DNA of 64,000 bases from NCBI GenBank assembly GCA_014526335.1, contig JACTAT010000037.1, forward strand, positions 2,926,394 to 2,990,393, written 5' to 3'. Shown here piece by piece: positions 22,701 through 33,403 of this stretch. The position numbers were made by a program, and so were the translations under genes. How positions within the stretch are numbered: position 1 is the stretch's first letter; each line of letters opens with the position of its first letter. Below the pieces are notes generated by a model. It had not been told where the DNA came from and made no database searches. It was given only the letters and a program-made list of their open reading frames with translations. The DNA comes from Chrysaora quinquecirrha (Eukaryota > Cnidaria > Scyphozoa > Semaeostomeae > Pelagiidae).

Positions 22701-23571
22701 TTAGCCTTATCCCACCAATCAAGTGGATTATGAAAATCTTCAAATATGGAAATCCAAAACTGGAGAAATCCGGACATTGCAAGCTGATATTCGTCTTGTT
22801 GTAAGATAGACGTATTAATTTTCCATGATGCCTTTCCTCTCTTTATTTTATCAAAATCAAAAACCAGTAACAGTTTTTGATGATCAGAGTGAGGAAAAGG
22901 AACAATTTCACATTTTGTAAAGTAGTTCATTGTAGCTTTTGAAGTATAAAATCCGTCAAGTCTGCTGTATGTTCCAACTGGGCTTTTGTATGTATATTGC
23001 TTTTCATCAGGGTGAAAGGTTCTCCAAATATCTTGTAAGTCATTTACATTAATGTTCTCAATTAGAGGATTTTTTGATCTGTCTATGCATGTTATGTCCC
23101 TACTTCTGTCTAAGTTTGTATCAAGAACTGTATTGAAATCACCACCATGAATTATAAATTCAACATCTGGATAATTTTGGATTTTAGTATGAATTTCAGA
23201 AAATTTATCCTTTCTTTTTTGTGTTTTATTACCTCCTGCAGGAGCAGATACATTTATCAATAGAAAGCGGTGATCGTCATAGGTCAAGTCAGTAAAAATC
23301 CTTCTTGGCAAATGTCATTAGAATGTATAGTTGCATTGAAATTTTCAGAAATGAGAGTGCTAACACCTGCAAAATTATTAGGAGAAATTGAGTGGATTTT
23401 TATTCCTTTCCACCTATTATCAGAAATGATAGAGTTTTTTGTGTTATGATTTAAGTGCGTTTCTTGCAAAAGTACAATACTTGGCTTATCATTCTTTAAA
23501 TTATGGAAAATTGCCTCTGCCTTATTGTTGTCACTTAAACCATTGATATTTATACTAACTATAGATGGCAT
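19790..23571 (-). pseudogene. LINE A3 ORF2, endonuclease/reverse transcriptase, frameshifted but near full length
   Basis: It starts at 23571 (MPSIVSININGL) and ends at 19790 (NIKINIP), about 1260 codons if joined. Visible parts: APE endonuclease with LLQETHL, GGDFN (as HGGDFN) and FPHSDH (22900-23571); RT with NKTPGLDGIPVEFYK, LISTLYKKGDKSDLGNWRPI, QGCPLSPLL and YADDT (21380-22350); and a C-terminal CX2CX8HX4C finger (about 20160-20220) like the zinc-finger region after RT in plant and animal LINEs. Frame breaks lie near 23300, 22600, 22340, 21730, 21380, 21040 and 20560. The RT region also has a deletion around the AFDRV motif (21750). Reverse transcription would occur at the nicked U1 target. 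Confidence 0.87.
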
Positions 23572-23632
23572 CTTTAGCTAGGTTTTGGGACACAACTCAA
23601 TTCAATAGTTAACTAGAGAGTTATTCAAAATC

Positions 23633-25414
23633 CTAATGAAAAAATAAAAATATTATACGAATATTTGGTGTGAAATTAGTTTTTTGTTTCTTCTTCTTCA
23701 CCTTTGCTTTTTCCATTGTTGCACTCTTGGAAGTTTTCTTTTGTGAAGATGATGAAGATGAAAGTGGCCTTTTGTGCTGTGATGTCATGGATATGGTGTT
23801 TGGGAATGGTGTGGGTTGACTGGTGGATAATACTGGGGATGCTGTTTGTGTGCTGGGTTTTGAATAGTTGAAAACTGTTTGTGCAATTGTTTCTGTAATT
23901 ACGTGTGAGCTGGGCGACATTTGTGTGGATGATGTGAAATGTTGTTGATGTTGTTCATTTGAGATAGCAGTGACGGGTGAGTTGGTTGCAGTTGATCTAT
24001 TTTGAGTTGGTGTGGAATTGGAGTTGTTTGGTAGAGAGTCGTGGATTTGTAATGTTTTTGGAAGGATAGATTGTGACTGACTTTGCTGGGTTGCTTGTGG
24101 AGATTCTATTAAGGGTGGAATGATTGTATTGGGTTGTGTCGAGATCAATGGATGCATGGGTGGAGATGGGGGTGTTGTGAAAATTATTGGAGGGCCCCTT
24201 AGCCTCACTACCACTGCTTCTGTCAAACTGTGTTGGGTCGTCGTCCTGTTGGTCAGTATCACTGTCACTGTCACTCTGTTGTTGTTGTTGTTGTCTGTTG
24301 GAGGGCCTAAGCCTATACTTAGGCCCTGCAGGTCTGTCCTGTTCATCCTTCCACTGTCCAAGTTGTCCTGTTGTTGTTGCTGTGATGTGGGCCTAAGACG
24401 ATTTCTAGGCAGTGGTCTGTCCAGTTCGCTGTTACAGTCAGACAGTATTACAGTATCGCCGTCAAAATTGTTGAGGTCACTGTTGTCATCACTGTCCATG
24501 TCACTGTCAGATGTTTGTCTTTGTGTTGTATTGTAAGTTGTTGGTCTGTCACCGTTTTGTCCAATGTCACAGTCCACGTAGTTATGTCCACCATCTCCAC
24601 AGTGGTAGCAAAGCTTTAGGCCCCTTAGGTTGCAGTTAATGGTGATGTGATGCTTTGAATTGCAGTGCATGCATATTGGTTGACGCCCTCTGTATGAGAT
24701 TAGGATTTTCTGGCCAGATATGATAATGAAGGGTGGAAGTGGATTATCAGGGTTTGGGTAAATGGTGCAAAGACGTTTGCCTGTGAAAATGGAGGGGAAT
24801 TCTTGGTATGTTTGGCTCCAAATGCTCATGATTTTGCCGTGAGGTTGGAGTTGTTCTTGGATTTGAAAATTGGAAACGTCTGGTGAAGCAAATGGAATCG
24901 TGATGAGTGTGGGACGTGATCGAATAGGTGAAATGGGTAATGGATGTTCTGGTTGGGAAGGCAAAAATATGGATTTAGACAAGAGGACGTCAACCAATGT
25001 AGATGATGACAAGATGGCGTTCCAATTTTGATAGCCCTGTTTTGATGGCATGCGCTGTAAGTGGATGATAGCTGTTGGATCATTTAGTACTTTATGTATG
25101 TTTGTGATGATTTCTGTATGCTGGATGCTTGATTTGGTGAAAAACTTTATTCCGCGTTGGGCGAGAGACCCAGAATTTTCCTTGTTTTCTCTAACGATTC
25201 TACTTTTAACTTTATCTGCAAATGTAATACCTTCTGAAGCATCTGTGAGATGTTCTTCTTCTTCTCCAAGCACTTGTGGTTCTTCATGTTCCTGAGCATG
25301 CGCAATTTGAGAGTTATTTGAATCTTCAATTTCTTTATTTTCCACCAAAGAAGCCCAGTCTTGACTAGTTTCCATCACGTTGTCGTCCACAGCAATATTA
25401 CCTGACGGGTCCAT
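23633..25414 (-). CDS. LINE A3 ORF1, CCHC zinc-knuckle RNA-binding protein
   Basis: Open for 593 codons. The start MDPSGN is 32 nt from U1 nt 1. The N-terminal 90 residues are acidic, a globular region follows, and two CX2CX4HX4C knuckles sit at about residues 248-285 (CMHCNSKHHITINC and CYHCGDGGHNYVDC). After them come an Asp-rich block (DSDMDSDDNSD), Gln and Asn runs, and a long Ser/Thr/Pro/Gln tail with a Lys-rich C-terminus. In this family the protein binds the element RNA. I judge it potentially translatable. It is the only intact family A ORF1 here. Confidence 0.82.
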   Translation of the reverse strand: MDPSGNIAVDDNVMETSQDWASLVENKEIEDSNNSQIAHAQEHEEPQVLGEEEEHLTDASEGITFADKVKSRIVRENKENSGSLAQRGIKFFTKSSIQHTEIITNIHKVLNDPTAIIHLQRMPSKQGYQNWNAILSSSTLVDVLLSKSIFLPSQPEHPLPISPIRSRPTLITIPFASPDVSNFQIQEQLQPHGKIMSIWSQTYQEFPSIFTGKRLCTIYPNPDNPLPPFIIISGQKILISYRGRQPICMHCNSKHHITINCNLRGLKLCYHCGDGGHNYVDCDIGQNGDRPTTYNTTQRQTSDSDMDSDDNSDLNNFDGDTVILSDCNSELDRPLPRNRLRPTSQQQQQDNLDSGRMNRTDLQGLSIGLGPPTDNNNNNRVTVTVILTNRTTTQHSLTEAVVVRLRGPPIIFTTPPSPPMHPLISTQPNTIIPPLIESPQATQQSQSQSILPKTLQIHDSLPNNSNSTPTQNRSTATNSPVTAISNEQHQQHFTSSTQMSPSSHVITETIAQTVFNYSKPSTQTASPVLSTSQPTPFPNTISMTSQHKRPLSSSSSSQKKTSKSATMEKAKVKKKKQKTNFTPNIRIIFLFFH

Positions 25415-25442
25415 GTTAAGACATTTCTTCCCCGTCAGGTAA
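25398..25442 (-). promoter_or_regulatory. Inverted repeat: U1 5' arm pairs with the LINE A3 ORF1 start
   Basis: The plus strand reads TTACCTGACGGG (25398-25409) and CCCGTCAGGTAA (25431-25442), a perfect 12-bp inverted repeat with a 21-nt loop. One arm is U1 nt 5-16; the other spans ORF1 codons 2-6 and contains a 5' splice-site-like CAG/GTAATA. An RNA starting at the U1 start site could fold into this hairpin with the ORF1 AUG in the loop. Confidence 0.7.
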
Positions 25443-25446
25443 GTAT
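25425..25446 (-). ncRNA. U1 snRNA 5' fragment (split by LINE A3)
   Basis: Minus strand ATACTTACCTGACGGGGAAG, the canonical U1 5' arm. The upstream flank matches other units for only about 15 bp and then changes to unrelated DNA, so the U1 promoter of this copy is partly replaced. Confidence 0.88.
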
Positions 25447-25727
25447 GCAGATTTTTCTTGCCGACGGAGCGTTGTTGGGGAATTTGTGATAATTATTGAC
25501 AGAGATATAGCCAATTGAAGGGTAATTTGCATTACCTGCTTCCAAATATGGACATTTGCTGGTCACGTGACTAAGTCCGCAACACCATAACCCATACTAC
25601 AAGGTTCCCTGATAAATTCTACGAAAAGTCAGACCCTTACCAAAGCTACTAAAGAGTTCTTGCAGATGAAACACGAGAAAAAGTAGGAGGGGGGGGCGAA
25701 AAACGCCCCCCCCCCACACTTAATAGG
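25447..25727. other. Unassigned sequence between LINE A3/U1 and LINE B2
   Basis: No gene recognised. It replaces the normal U2-U1 spacer. Near its left-to-right end (25687-25714) it has a run of G, CG, five A, CG and a run of C, a strong hairpin right next to where LINE B2 is truncated. This may be the scar of another insertion. Confidence 0.5.
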
Positions 25728-27493
25728 GTTAATTATCATTACTTTTACATGCAATGATAGAGAGCAATTCGACCAAGCGAGGAGACGTTGCTCTAGTTTA
25801 TTGACCCGCTTAGTAAAAGCATCGTGGATTGCCTCATTTGAGCCAAAAGAAACACCAAGGATTTCAATGTCCTCAGAAGCCCAATTTAGTTCTGGGACAG
25901 AGCGTGAAGCGCAACCTTTGTATTTCCCGAACCAGACACCTTCGAATTTCCCTTTCGAGAAATTTACTTTGGAGCCTGATCCAGCTTCAAAATCACAGAC
26001 TGATTTGAAAGCTTCCTTTACTGAATTATCATCAGTAACAAGGATGGTTGTGTCATCCGCATATTGGCTGATTTTAGCCGGTGAAGAGGAGCCAGGAAGT
26101 GGTAATCCAGATACAAGATTATTATTCCAGACTGCGTTACCGAGTGTTTCTGCTACTAAACAATACAATAAAGGAGAAAGAGGGCATCCTTGGCGGACCC
26201 CTCGTTGGAGAAGAAACTTTCTGGAAGAATGACCGTTATTTAGGACACATGACGACATGTTGTTGTAGATTGTTGTGATGAAGCTGATAAAGACCGGTCC
26301 AAAATTCATATGCATCATAATTTTATGAAGAAAATCCCAATTTACACGATCAAAAGCTTTCTCTTGATCAACTTTGATAATTTCTCAGGGAAGATTCTTT
26401 TGTTCGGCGTAAGAGATTGAATCTCTAACTAGAAAAAGGTTATCAAAGATAGTTCCTCCGGGGGCTCAACAGGTTTGGTCCTCGTTCAGTATAGAAGGAA
26501 GAACGGTTTTAAGGCGGTTTGCAAGGGCTTTAGTGCCAATTTTATAATCAACATTAAGGAGAGATATCAGCCGCCAATTTTTGAGGTCCAGTTTGTCTCC
26601 TTTTTTGAACAAAAGGGATATCAAAGCAAGTCTCATGGACTCGGGGAGCAAACCAGAGTAAAGAGAGTAATTGAGAACATCAACGAGACCGAAGCCAAGT
26701 ATTGGCCAGAAAGTTTTATAAAATTCTGAAGGAAGGCCATCAGAGCCGGGCGATTTTTGGCTCTTCATTGAGGACAGAGCATCGTAACATGATTGTGAAT
26801 CAAGTTTAATCTCTAAAGAGTCCCTTTCTTCGGGCGATAGATGTTTTTCGATTTGCGAAAGAAGAAATTCTTGAGCTGCAAGATCAGGACTCTCGGCAGT
26901 GTATAAATTTTCGTAAAACTGAGCAGAATTTTCTAGTATATCTTGAGTGGAGGTAACGGTTCTGCCATCGCATTTTAATGCAGAAATGACTTTAGAGCTT
27001 TGACGAGAATTTTCTAAAGAGTAAAAGTATTTGGAAGGCTTTTCAAACTCGGTGTAGAAGTGTTCTTTTGAACGAATTCTTGCACCATGAACGAGAGTGT
27101 TTCAAGGTCTGTAATGTCAGAATTTAGAGCCTCGATGGCATCTAAAACAGGCTTACACTATCATCTTTAGGTAATTTTTGCTTCATTTTTATCCAATGAT
27201 CATTGACAATACGAGAAAATGATGGTGTAAAGGCGCTTACAAGTTGCCTGTTGTTGCCTGTTTTTTGAGATGACACAGCAGTTTTAATTGATCATCCCGA
27301 AAGTTTCTTTTGAACGCTGATCAAAATGTTCCCTCAGAATTTTAATCCCTTCAAAGGCACCGACAATTTTCGTCACATTTTTCAAGATTTGAGCACGCAA
27401 AAGTTTTAGTACCAAAATGGAGCAACAAGACGAAAGTTCAAGAGAGCGAGCTGCAGCAGCAATTTTACTTGCCTGTGGAATGAAATAAGAAAA

Positions 27494-28852
27494 ATGGATC
27501 GTCGAAGAAAAAGAAGTGTATGGGTGAAGCCATGGCTTTGCCAGAAAGAGAATGGTAGAATTTATCAAGGCTTAGTTAACAAATTAAGGCTGAAGGACAG
27601 AGACAACTATCGAAGATTTATGAGGATGAACACTGAAACTTTTGAGGTATTGTAGCATTTTTAAGTTATGTTATCAAAGATTTAAGTCATTTCACCTCGA
27701 TTTAACATTGTGTGTTTCATATTTTTATTCAATCTCTGGGTATTGATGGGTATTCTGGCGCTACTATCATTTGATTTTCAATTAAGGCCTTGTTAGCCAA
27801 GGTACGACCATTCATAGAGAAAAGGATTACCCATTTGAGAATGCCAATAAGCGGCTGTTACATTGAGATTCTTGGCAACTGGGGAGAGCTTCGAGAGTTT
27901 GATGTACCAATTCAGAATACACCAGTCAACAATAAGTTTATTTGTTCCACATGTTTGTGATGTTATTTATCAAGTACTCAAAGACGAGTACTTCAGATTT
28001 CCAACAACGCAAGATGATTGGTTAAAGTTGGCTGAAGGTGCAGAGCAAAAGTGACAGTTTCCTAATGCATTTGGAGCTGCAGACGGCAAGCATATTTCTA
28101 TCAACCATCCTCAGTCATCCTGAGCAGAATTCTACAATTATAAAGGGTTCTACAGTATTGTGCTTCTAGCCCTCGTTGATTTTGATTACAAATTTATTTA
28201 TGCTGATGTAGGGTGCCAGGGGAGAATAAGTGACGGCGGTGTATATAGAAATTCAATACTCCACCAGATGCTTAGCAATGAAGACGTTAATTTGCCAGCA
28301 CCAAAACCGTTGCCAAAAAACAACAACCCAGCATGGGAACCATATGAAAGCAATTTTCCAGTGCCATATGTATTCGTTGCTGATAATGCTTTTCCACTTG
28401 GTAAGAACTGCATGAAACCATATCCCGATAAAGCACTTGAAGATAAAAAAAGAATATTTAATTACAGGCTTTCACGCTTCAGACGTGTCTCGGAAAATGC
28501 ATTTGGCATATTGACCAATGTATTCAGAGTTTTCTCATCTACAATGAATTTGCATCCTGATAAAGCAACTTCTGTTGTTCTTGCTGCATTAGTTCTCCAT
28601 AACCTATTGCGAACCAGATCATCAGAATCATACACTCCGCTGGGTTTTGCTGACGAGATTGAAGATGGGAATGTCGTCGATGGACAATGGAGAAGTACAA
28701 GCACTAGCTCGATTCTAAATGACCTTCCTCCAAGAAAACACAGTAATAATTTTAGTAAATCAGCAGAAACCCTACGAGATACATTTGCGGATCACTTTTA
28801 TGGCCCAGGGCAAGTACCCTGGCTGTGGAACTACTTAACATCGTGTAAATAA
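27494..28852 (+). pseudogene. Harbinger DDE transposase (HARBI1-like), broken
   Basis: Exon 1 at 27494-27646 (MDRRRKRSVWVKPWL, then the FRRxF-like RRFMRMNTETF), a GT-AG intron, and a second exon from about 27787. Catalytic positions are visible: first Asp in GAADGKH (about 28085), second Asp in GRISDGGVY (about 28235) and Glu in RVSENAFGIL (about 28500). The open part at 28160-28852 (230 codons) covers the second half of the DDE domain. A frameshift near 27862 and in-frame TGA codons at 28052 and 28121 inactivate it. Length and motifs fit DDE_Tnp_4 enzymes that cut at TWA sites. Confidence 0.88.
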
Positions 28853-29400
28853 TATGTTGAATTAAAACAACAACTTTATGCTTTAATGATTATGTACTGC
28901 AGAGTCATGAAAAAATAATTCATTAAATGTCTTGCTGAGAATCCGTTTCTACTGCATGTAAAAAGCTTCCTCTTTCTCCCTGAATTGAGGTGCTGTATTG
29001 AGACTTGGGAGAACTAAACGTTGAGCTGCTTCTTCAATGCATTTCAATGTTGCTTGATGGTCTGTGTGTATCGTTATTGTTATAGAATGTTGGATTAAAT
29101 ATATCATTATTGTTGGTGAATTGGCCAGTGTTACCAGAGTAGCTGTAAACTCCAGCTGCTACAGATGCTTGCTGCTGCCTACAGGTGTTACTGAAATAAT
29201 TTGCCTCGTAGATCAGCCTTTGGATATTCATCTTTAGAAAATCTTTTTCCTGGCCCTCGTTTATTGTTTCCAACTGTTTGCAAATCATTTCAGAAAACAG
29301 CTGATCCCCAGTTTATTGGTTTCAGCTGGTTTTGGTTTTTCAACAGGCCTATTTAAGACATTGATAGCATCTTCTATGAGCTGATTTGTCCTTGCCGTCT
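28853..29400 (-). other. Harbinger interior, 3' region of both genes
   Basis: It contains the tail of the MADF-like protein in another frame (29034-29288, Gln/Asn-rich with a short helical part) and non-coding DNA. No other gene is seen. Confidence 0.5.
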
Positions 29401-30071
29401 CTATCTTTCGGGTTGATTTTGCAGATGGAGCAGCAGATTCAATATCATAGGCACAATCTTGACTTGCACTACCACCAGTACCACCACCCTGTGCTGAAGA
29501 TGCTCTCTTTTCCCGAGGACGTTTGAACTTGTCCCCCTTGGAGTAACATTGTCAGCTAGAAATGACAGGCGATCAAAGTACTGCCATTTGCTTTTATATA
29601 CATTGTCTGCTCCACTACCGCTTACTTTCGACTGTTCTGTTTTATTTTTTTCTGCCACAAAATATGACCTTATTGTGTTCAGTTTGCGCATCACTTTGTC
29701 ATATGATTGTAGGGGCGATATGTCCAAATCCTCCAGGTTTGAAATAATTTTTAGAATGCAGTTCCTTCTTTTTTCTTTCACGTGGTACTGTGGATGATTA
29801 CAATTGTACAACAATGGCTGGCCCTCCCATTCGTCTATAAGTTTTTCTACGGTGTCATCCTTCCACTCAAATTTTTTTCCTTGGCCTTTCCTGCCCTTTT
29901 GGGTTTTGAGGGGAGCACTGGTACAATAACTGCCACATCACCTTCTTCTTCAAGTACTGAATCGGTTGCTTTTGGTGTGTCAATAGCTTCTTCATCTTCC
30001 TCACAGTTTTGTTGTCGATTTTTCATGAACTCTTGGAATTGTTGAACAATTTATTCGTTAGAATAATCCAT
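29401..30071 (-). pseudogene. Harbinger accessory protein, MADF/Myb-like DNA-binding, broken
   Basis: Minus-strand gene converging on the transposase. From about 30030 it shows an acidic N-terminus (EEDEEAIDTPK) and a basic stretch. After a frameshift near 29880 comes a MADF-like domain: WKDDTVEKLIDEWEGQ, YHVKEKRRNCILKI, SYDKVMRKLNTIRSYF and KWQYFDRLSFL. Harbinger elements need such a second protein to import and bind DNA. A stop follows the first ATG (30071) within seven codons, and the C-terminal part (29034-29288) is in another frame. Confidence 0.75.
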
Positions 30072-31426
30072 ATTTTTGATCAGTGCACGAGAATAATCAG
30101 ACAGATAAACATAAACACAGACAAATCAATGTATACATGAACAACGACAACAACAATAAATATTATTTTATGCAGGAAGTGTCAGCAAAAATTGTCGGTG
30201 CCTTTGAAGGGATTAAAATTCTGAGGGAACATTTTGATCAGCGTTCAAAAGAAACTTTTGGGATGATCAATTAAAACTGCTGTGTCATCTCAAAAACAGG
30301 CAACAACAGGCAACTTGTAAGCGCCTTTACACCATCATTTTCTCGTGTTGTCAATGATCATTGGAAAAAAATGAAGCAAAAATTACATAAAGATGATAGT
30401 GTAATCCAGCCTTTAGAGAGTTTCATAGCGATATGTTTAATTTTACATTTCCCAATATCCCACCAGGCATTTAAATCTCCGAAGTCAATCTTCCGTAGCT
30501 GCCAATGGGACCAGAAGGATTTGATTTTATCGACAAAAATAGGATTATCTAAAAGAGAGGTATTAAATTTCCAAACCCCTGGACCCTTTTTCAAAGAGTT
30601 CAGGAGTCTAAACGAGATGCTTGGAGCATCATGATCGGAATAGGGAAAAAACACTATGTGGGAATAACTACAATTACGAAAAATATCTCCAGACACATAA
30701 AATTTGTCTAACCGACACAAGATAGAACCATCAGGATTGGTCCATGTGAAATTTAGTGTTGACGGATTCAAATGTCGGAAAACCTCCTTAAAATCGTATG
30801 TAAGATTGAGCAGTTGCAAAGCTTTTAAAGCTGTAATTGCTAAATCAGAATCTCCACCATTTTTGTCTAAAAAGGAGTCTTCAATGCATTTGAAATCTCC
30901 ACCGAAAACTGTGGGGATACCCCCTTTCAGAACAGCGTGTAAGGATTAAAAAAAGTCTTTACGTTGAGAAACATGGTTAGGCGCATAGATGTTGCAAAAC
31001 TGAATATTTGCCTCACCAAAGTCGCAAATGAGATTCAAATACCGTCCAACTAGATAATGGGATTGAGAAACTATTTTGAAATTTGATCTACGAAGGAAAA
31101 GCGTACAAACTCCTGCGCTGTGGTTGTTGCCAGGAGACAAAAACACTTGGCCATCCCATTCCTGTTTTAACAGATCAAGATCAGCCGAGGAGAGGTGCGT
31201 TTCTTGCAAGAAGATAAGGTCCTGTTTTTGGTTTTTAACCCACTGGAGTATGGTCTGACGTTTGCGGAAATCCTTCAGACCATGAGTATTTATTGTTATG
31301 CATTTCAAGTTCATGGTTAGGCTATTTTAGTATCTGGAGATGTTTTGTTTAAAATTTTGCTAGGCAAAGGTATATACGAACCCAGACAAATTGCGAACAT
31401 TTTTATGCAACAGGAATAGTCCATTT

Positions 31427-32921
31427 TTAGTCCTTATTACTGTTAAATTTATTGGTAATTCTACTTACAAAGGACTCTGACTTCTTCTTTGGAGGACGAT
31501 TTGAAGCTTTCTTTTTATCTTGGTTTTCGATTACGCTTCCGACTGTCGAAGACCCTGATGAATTCTCAAGAGCACGCTTGGAAGAAGTACTTGCATCTGA
31601 CTGTATCGCTGTCTCCTGCTGTGAAGGTGTCGAGGCTGTAGGCTTGGGTGGAAGGGTCGGTTTTCGGGAGGACTTTTTCGGGGATCTTTGAGGCTTGGGT
31701 GATCCAGAAGGTGGAATGGTTGCTTGGGAAGGTGGATTGAAGTTTGGTGAAGCTGGTGAAGGGGTTAAGTGGACTTTCAGTGGACGCTTGCTGAAGAGCT
31801 CTTCGAGAGAATCAGGCTGCGTGTCCTTGAACAGGGATTGAGATGGTGTGAATGAGAATTGTTGTGTTTTTCCAGTGTGGTTAAAGGCGATATTGGCAAA
31901 AGGATTTGGCGGGGCAGGATCTGATAGGGTGGATGGCGTTGGCTCTTCTTCGGTGTTTGGAGCAAGAGTGGGTGAATCCTTTTCCGGATCGCTTTGTTCC
32001 TCATCATTCTCGTCATCATCAGCCTCGTTGCCGTCATCTTCGTCTTCATCCACTCCAGCAGGTTCATCAAGTTCTTCCTCATTATCTTCATTTGTCTCAT
32101 CTTCTTCCGGAGCTTGACTTTCGCCTTCTGCTGCCATGACTTGATTGTGGATATCCATTCCAAAATTGTCGAAGTCATCTTCGTGAGGCGTGCACTCGAC
32201 ACACTCAGAAATGTCGTGCCGGGCAGAGCCACATTTCGCGCAAAATTTGTTCAGAGGACAAACTGTGATGGTGTGATCCATTTTGCCACAGTTGAAGCAA
32301 CGGGAACGGCGGCAATTACTTGCATTGTGACCTAGCTGGTCGCATCTTCTGCATGTTATCTGGCTGGCCAGTGCACCGAACATGGAAAGATTCGCTACCA
32401 AAAATGAATGAAAGAAGGGATAGCTTGCCTCAGATTCATTCGCAGATGACGGATTCCGTTTTCACATTCTGGCATCAGAGCATGGTGACCTCGGCGGATG
32501 CTAAGAACGGTACCATACCTCTGAAGCTTTCTGACGATGACGTCATTATGCAGCTCAAAGGGTACGCTGTAAACATTCACAAAGGCAATTGTGGAGGCCG
32601 GATCAAAAATACCTAGAGTTTCACCAAACAGACTTTGACGGCTGCAAACTTCATGATCGTTTTCTTTTCTTCAGGATCTTTAGTTGTGATAATGATATCG
32701 CCACTGGTGCTTTTCGATAAGGAAATAGGACGTAACTCGAAGATGTCCTGGCAGATTTCGTATATTTCTTTTGGATCCACTTTACAGCCTGTTGGCACAC
32801 GTAGAGAGATGGAGTTGGGACGTTTTAGTCTGCCAAAGGCACCAGTTGCCGTAGGAAAGGAATTTGCTTGTGAAAACATGGTAATTCGAGACGTTGGAGC
32901 AGCAGCAGCAGCATGAGCCAT
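31427..32921 (-). pseudogene. LINE B2 ORF1, CCHC zinc-knuckle protein, broken
   Basis: Start MAHAAAAA at 32921. The first 102 codons are open, with a Lys-rich KVDPKEIYEICQDIF stretch. A frameshift near 32620 and a stop or shift near 32395-32401 separate the middle (VPFELHNDVIVRKLQRYG). The 324-codon distal frame (31427-32401) holds three CCHC knuckles (CRRCDQLGHNASNC and two more), an acidic Glu/Asp block and a Pro/Ser/Lys tail. It is colinear with B1 ORF1. Confidence 0.82.
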
Positions 32922-32946
32922 GGTGGTTTCAATGTTGAAAAAATAT

Positions 32947-33027
32947 TACCACAATAGATATGATTAACCAGAGTCGTTACCACAATAGATGCGATTAAGA
33001 AAATTTTTAACCACAATAGATGCGATT
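32947..33027 (-). repeat. Three short direct repeats in the LINE B2 5' leader
   Basis: Same repeats as at 15956-16037 (ACCACAATAGATATGATT and variants), in the same place between the U2 junction and ORF1. Confidence 0.75.
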
Positions 33028-33178
33028 CAGCAAAATCTTTATGTCAGTAGAATTCAAAGGTCACTGCCTGCCAATCAAGAGGCGCCAGGTTATTTATAGC
33101 CTAGACTATATTACCTTTGACCCCAAAGAACAATGGGGTGAGCTCGACAGTTTCCCGTTGCGGCTCAAACGAGTAGAG

Positions 33179-33203
33179 CTTAGCCAAAAGGCCGAGAATC
33201 GAT
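33179..33203 (-). ncRNA. U2 snRNA 5' fragment, nt 1-25 (split by LINE B2)
   Basis: Minus strand ATCGATTCTCGGCC onward; one G-to-T change on the plus strand near the start. It ends at nt 25 exactly as in LINE B1. Confidence 0.9.
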
Positions 33204-33304
33204 AACGAACTAGTCTTTGCTTCTCGCCGCGTCTCCACACGTGTTGCCAGTCGGTGTGCATTACCTGGCTACATCGGTTGAAAAGAACAATTGCAAAAAG
33301 TGAA

Positions 33305-33403
33305 GCCTACAACACCAGGTGTTCCCAGGCGGTCACCCATCGGTCAGCTTGACTGCAGTGATCGGACGAGAACCGGTGTATTCATGGTGGTATGGTCGTA
33401 GGC
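33305..33403 (-). pseudogene. 5S rRNA pseudogene with internal deletion
   Basis: 99 nt instead of 118. About 26 nt between GGTGACC and CAAGCTG (the intermediate element and box C region) is replaced by 7 nt. The internal promoter is therefore damaged and the RNA could not fold as 5S. Confidence 0.9.

Larger units (their letters stand above)
19421..25424 (-). mobile_element. LINE A3: near full-length U1-inserted Tx1-like LINE
   Basis: The most complete family A copy, about 6.0 kb, with both U1 junctions (5' at 25425, 3' at 19420). The order on the minus strand is an 11-nt leader, ORF1, a 60-bp gap, ORF2 (APE, RT, Cys/His finger) and an AT-rich 3' UTR ending in an A/T-rich tail. ORF1 is open; ORF2 is broken by several frameshifts. 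A 16-bp duplication (ATTTGGGACACTGCATG repeated near 21860-21890) is one of them. Confidence 0.88.
27153..30404. mobile_element. PIF/Harbinger DNA transposon with long terminal inverted repeats
   Basis: The ends TTACACTATCATCTTTA (left) and their complement (right) begin inverted repeats of about 215 bp (27153-27372 and 30190-30404), nearly perfect. Between them lie a plus-strand HARBI1-like DDE transposase and a minus-strand MADF-like gene, the usual two-gene convergent layout of Harbinger elements. A clean 3-bp TWA duplication is not seen, because about 95 bp of LINE target is missing at the insertion. Confidence 0.87.
25728..31314 (-). pseudogene. LINE B2 ORF2, interrupted and broken
   Basis: APE part at 30413-31314 (start MNLKCITINTHGL at 31314; FLQETHL; a later IYAPN; NYSDHDAP-like FPYSDHDAP near 30640). 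The RT part is at 25728-27150, with SPGSDGLPSEFYK, RQGCPLSPLL and YADDT. The Harbinger element separates the two parts. The same two TGA stops as in B1 occur at 26466 and near 26388. Translation also stops after about 122 codons at 30946, as in B1. It is a clear relative of B1, not an independent active copy. Confidence 0.85.
25728..33178 (-). mobile_element. LINE B2: U2-inserted Tx1-like LINE, 3'-truncated and split by a Harbinger element
   Basis: Second family B copy, minus strand, inserted after U2 nt 25 (junction 33178/33179), with the same 5' leader repeats as B1. Its body is interrupted at 27153-30404 by a Harbinger transposon, and about 95 bp of LINE sequence is missing at that site. 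The 3' end stops at 25728 inside ORF2, so no U2 3' part follows. Confidence 0.83.
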
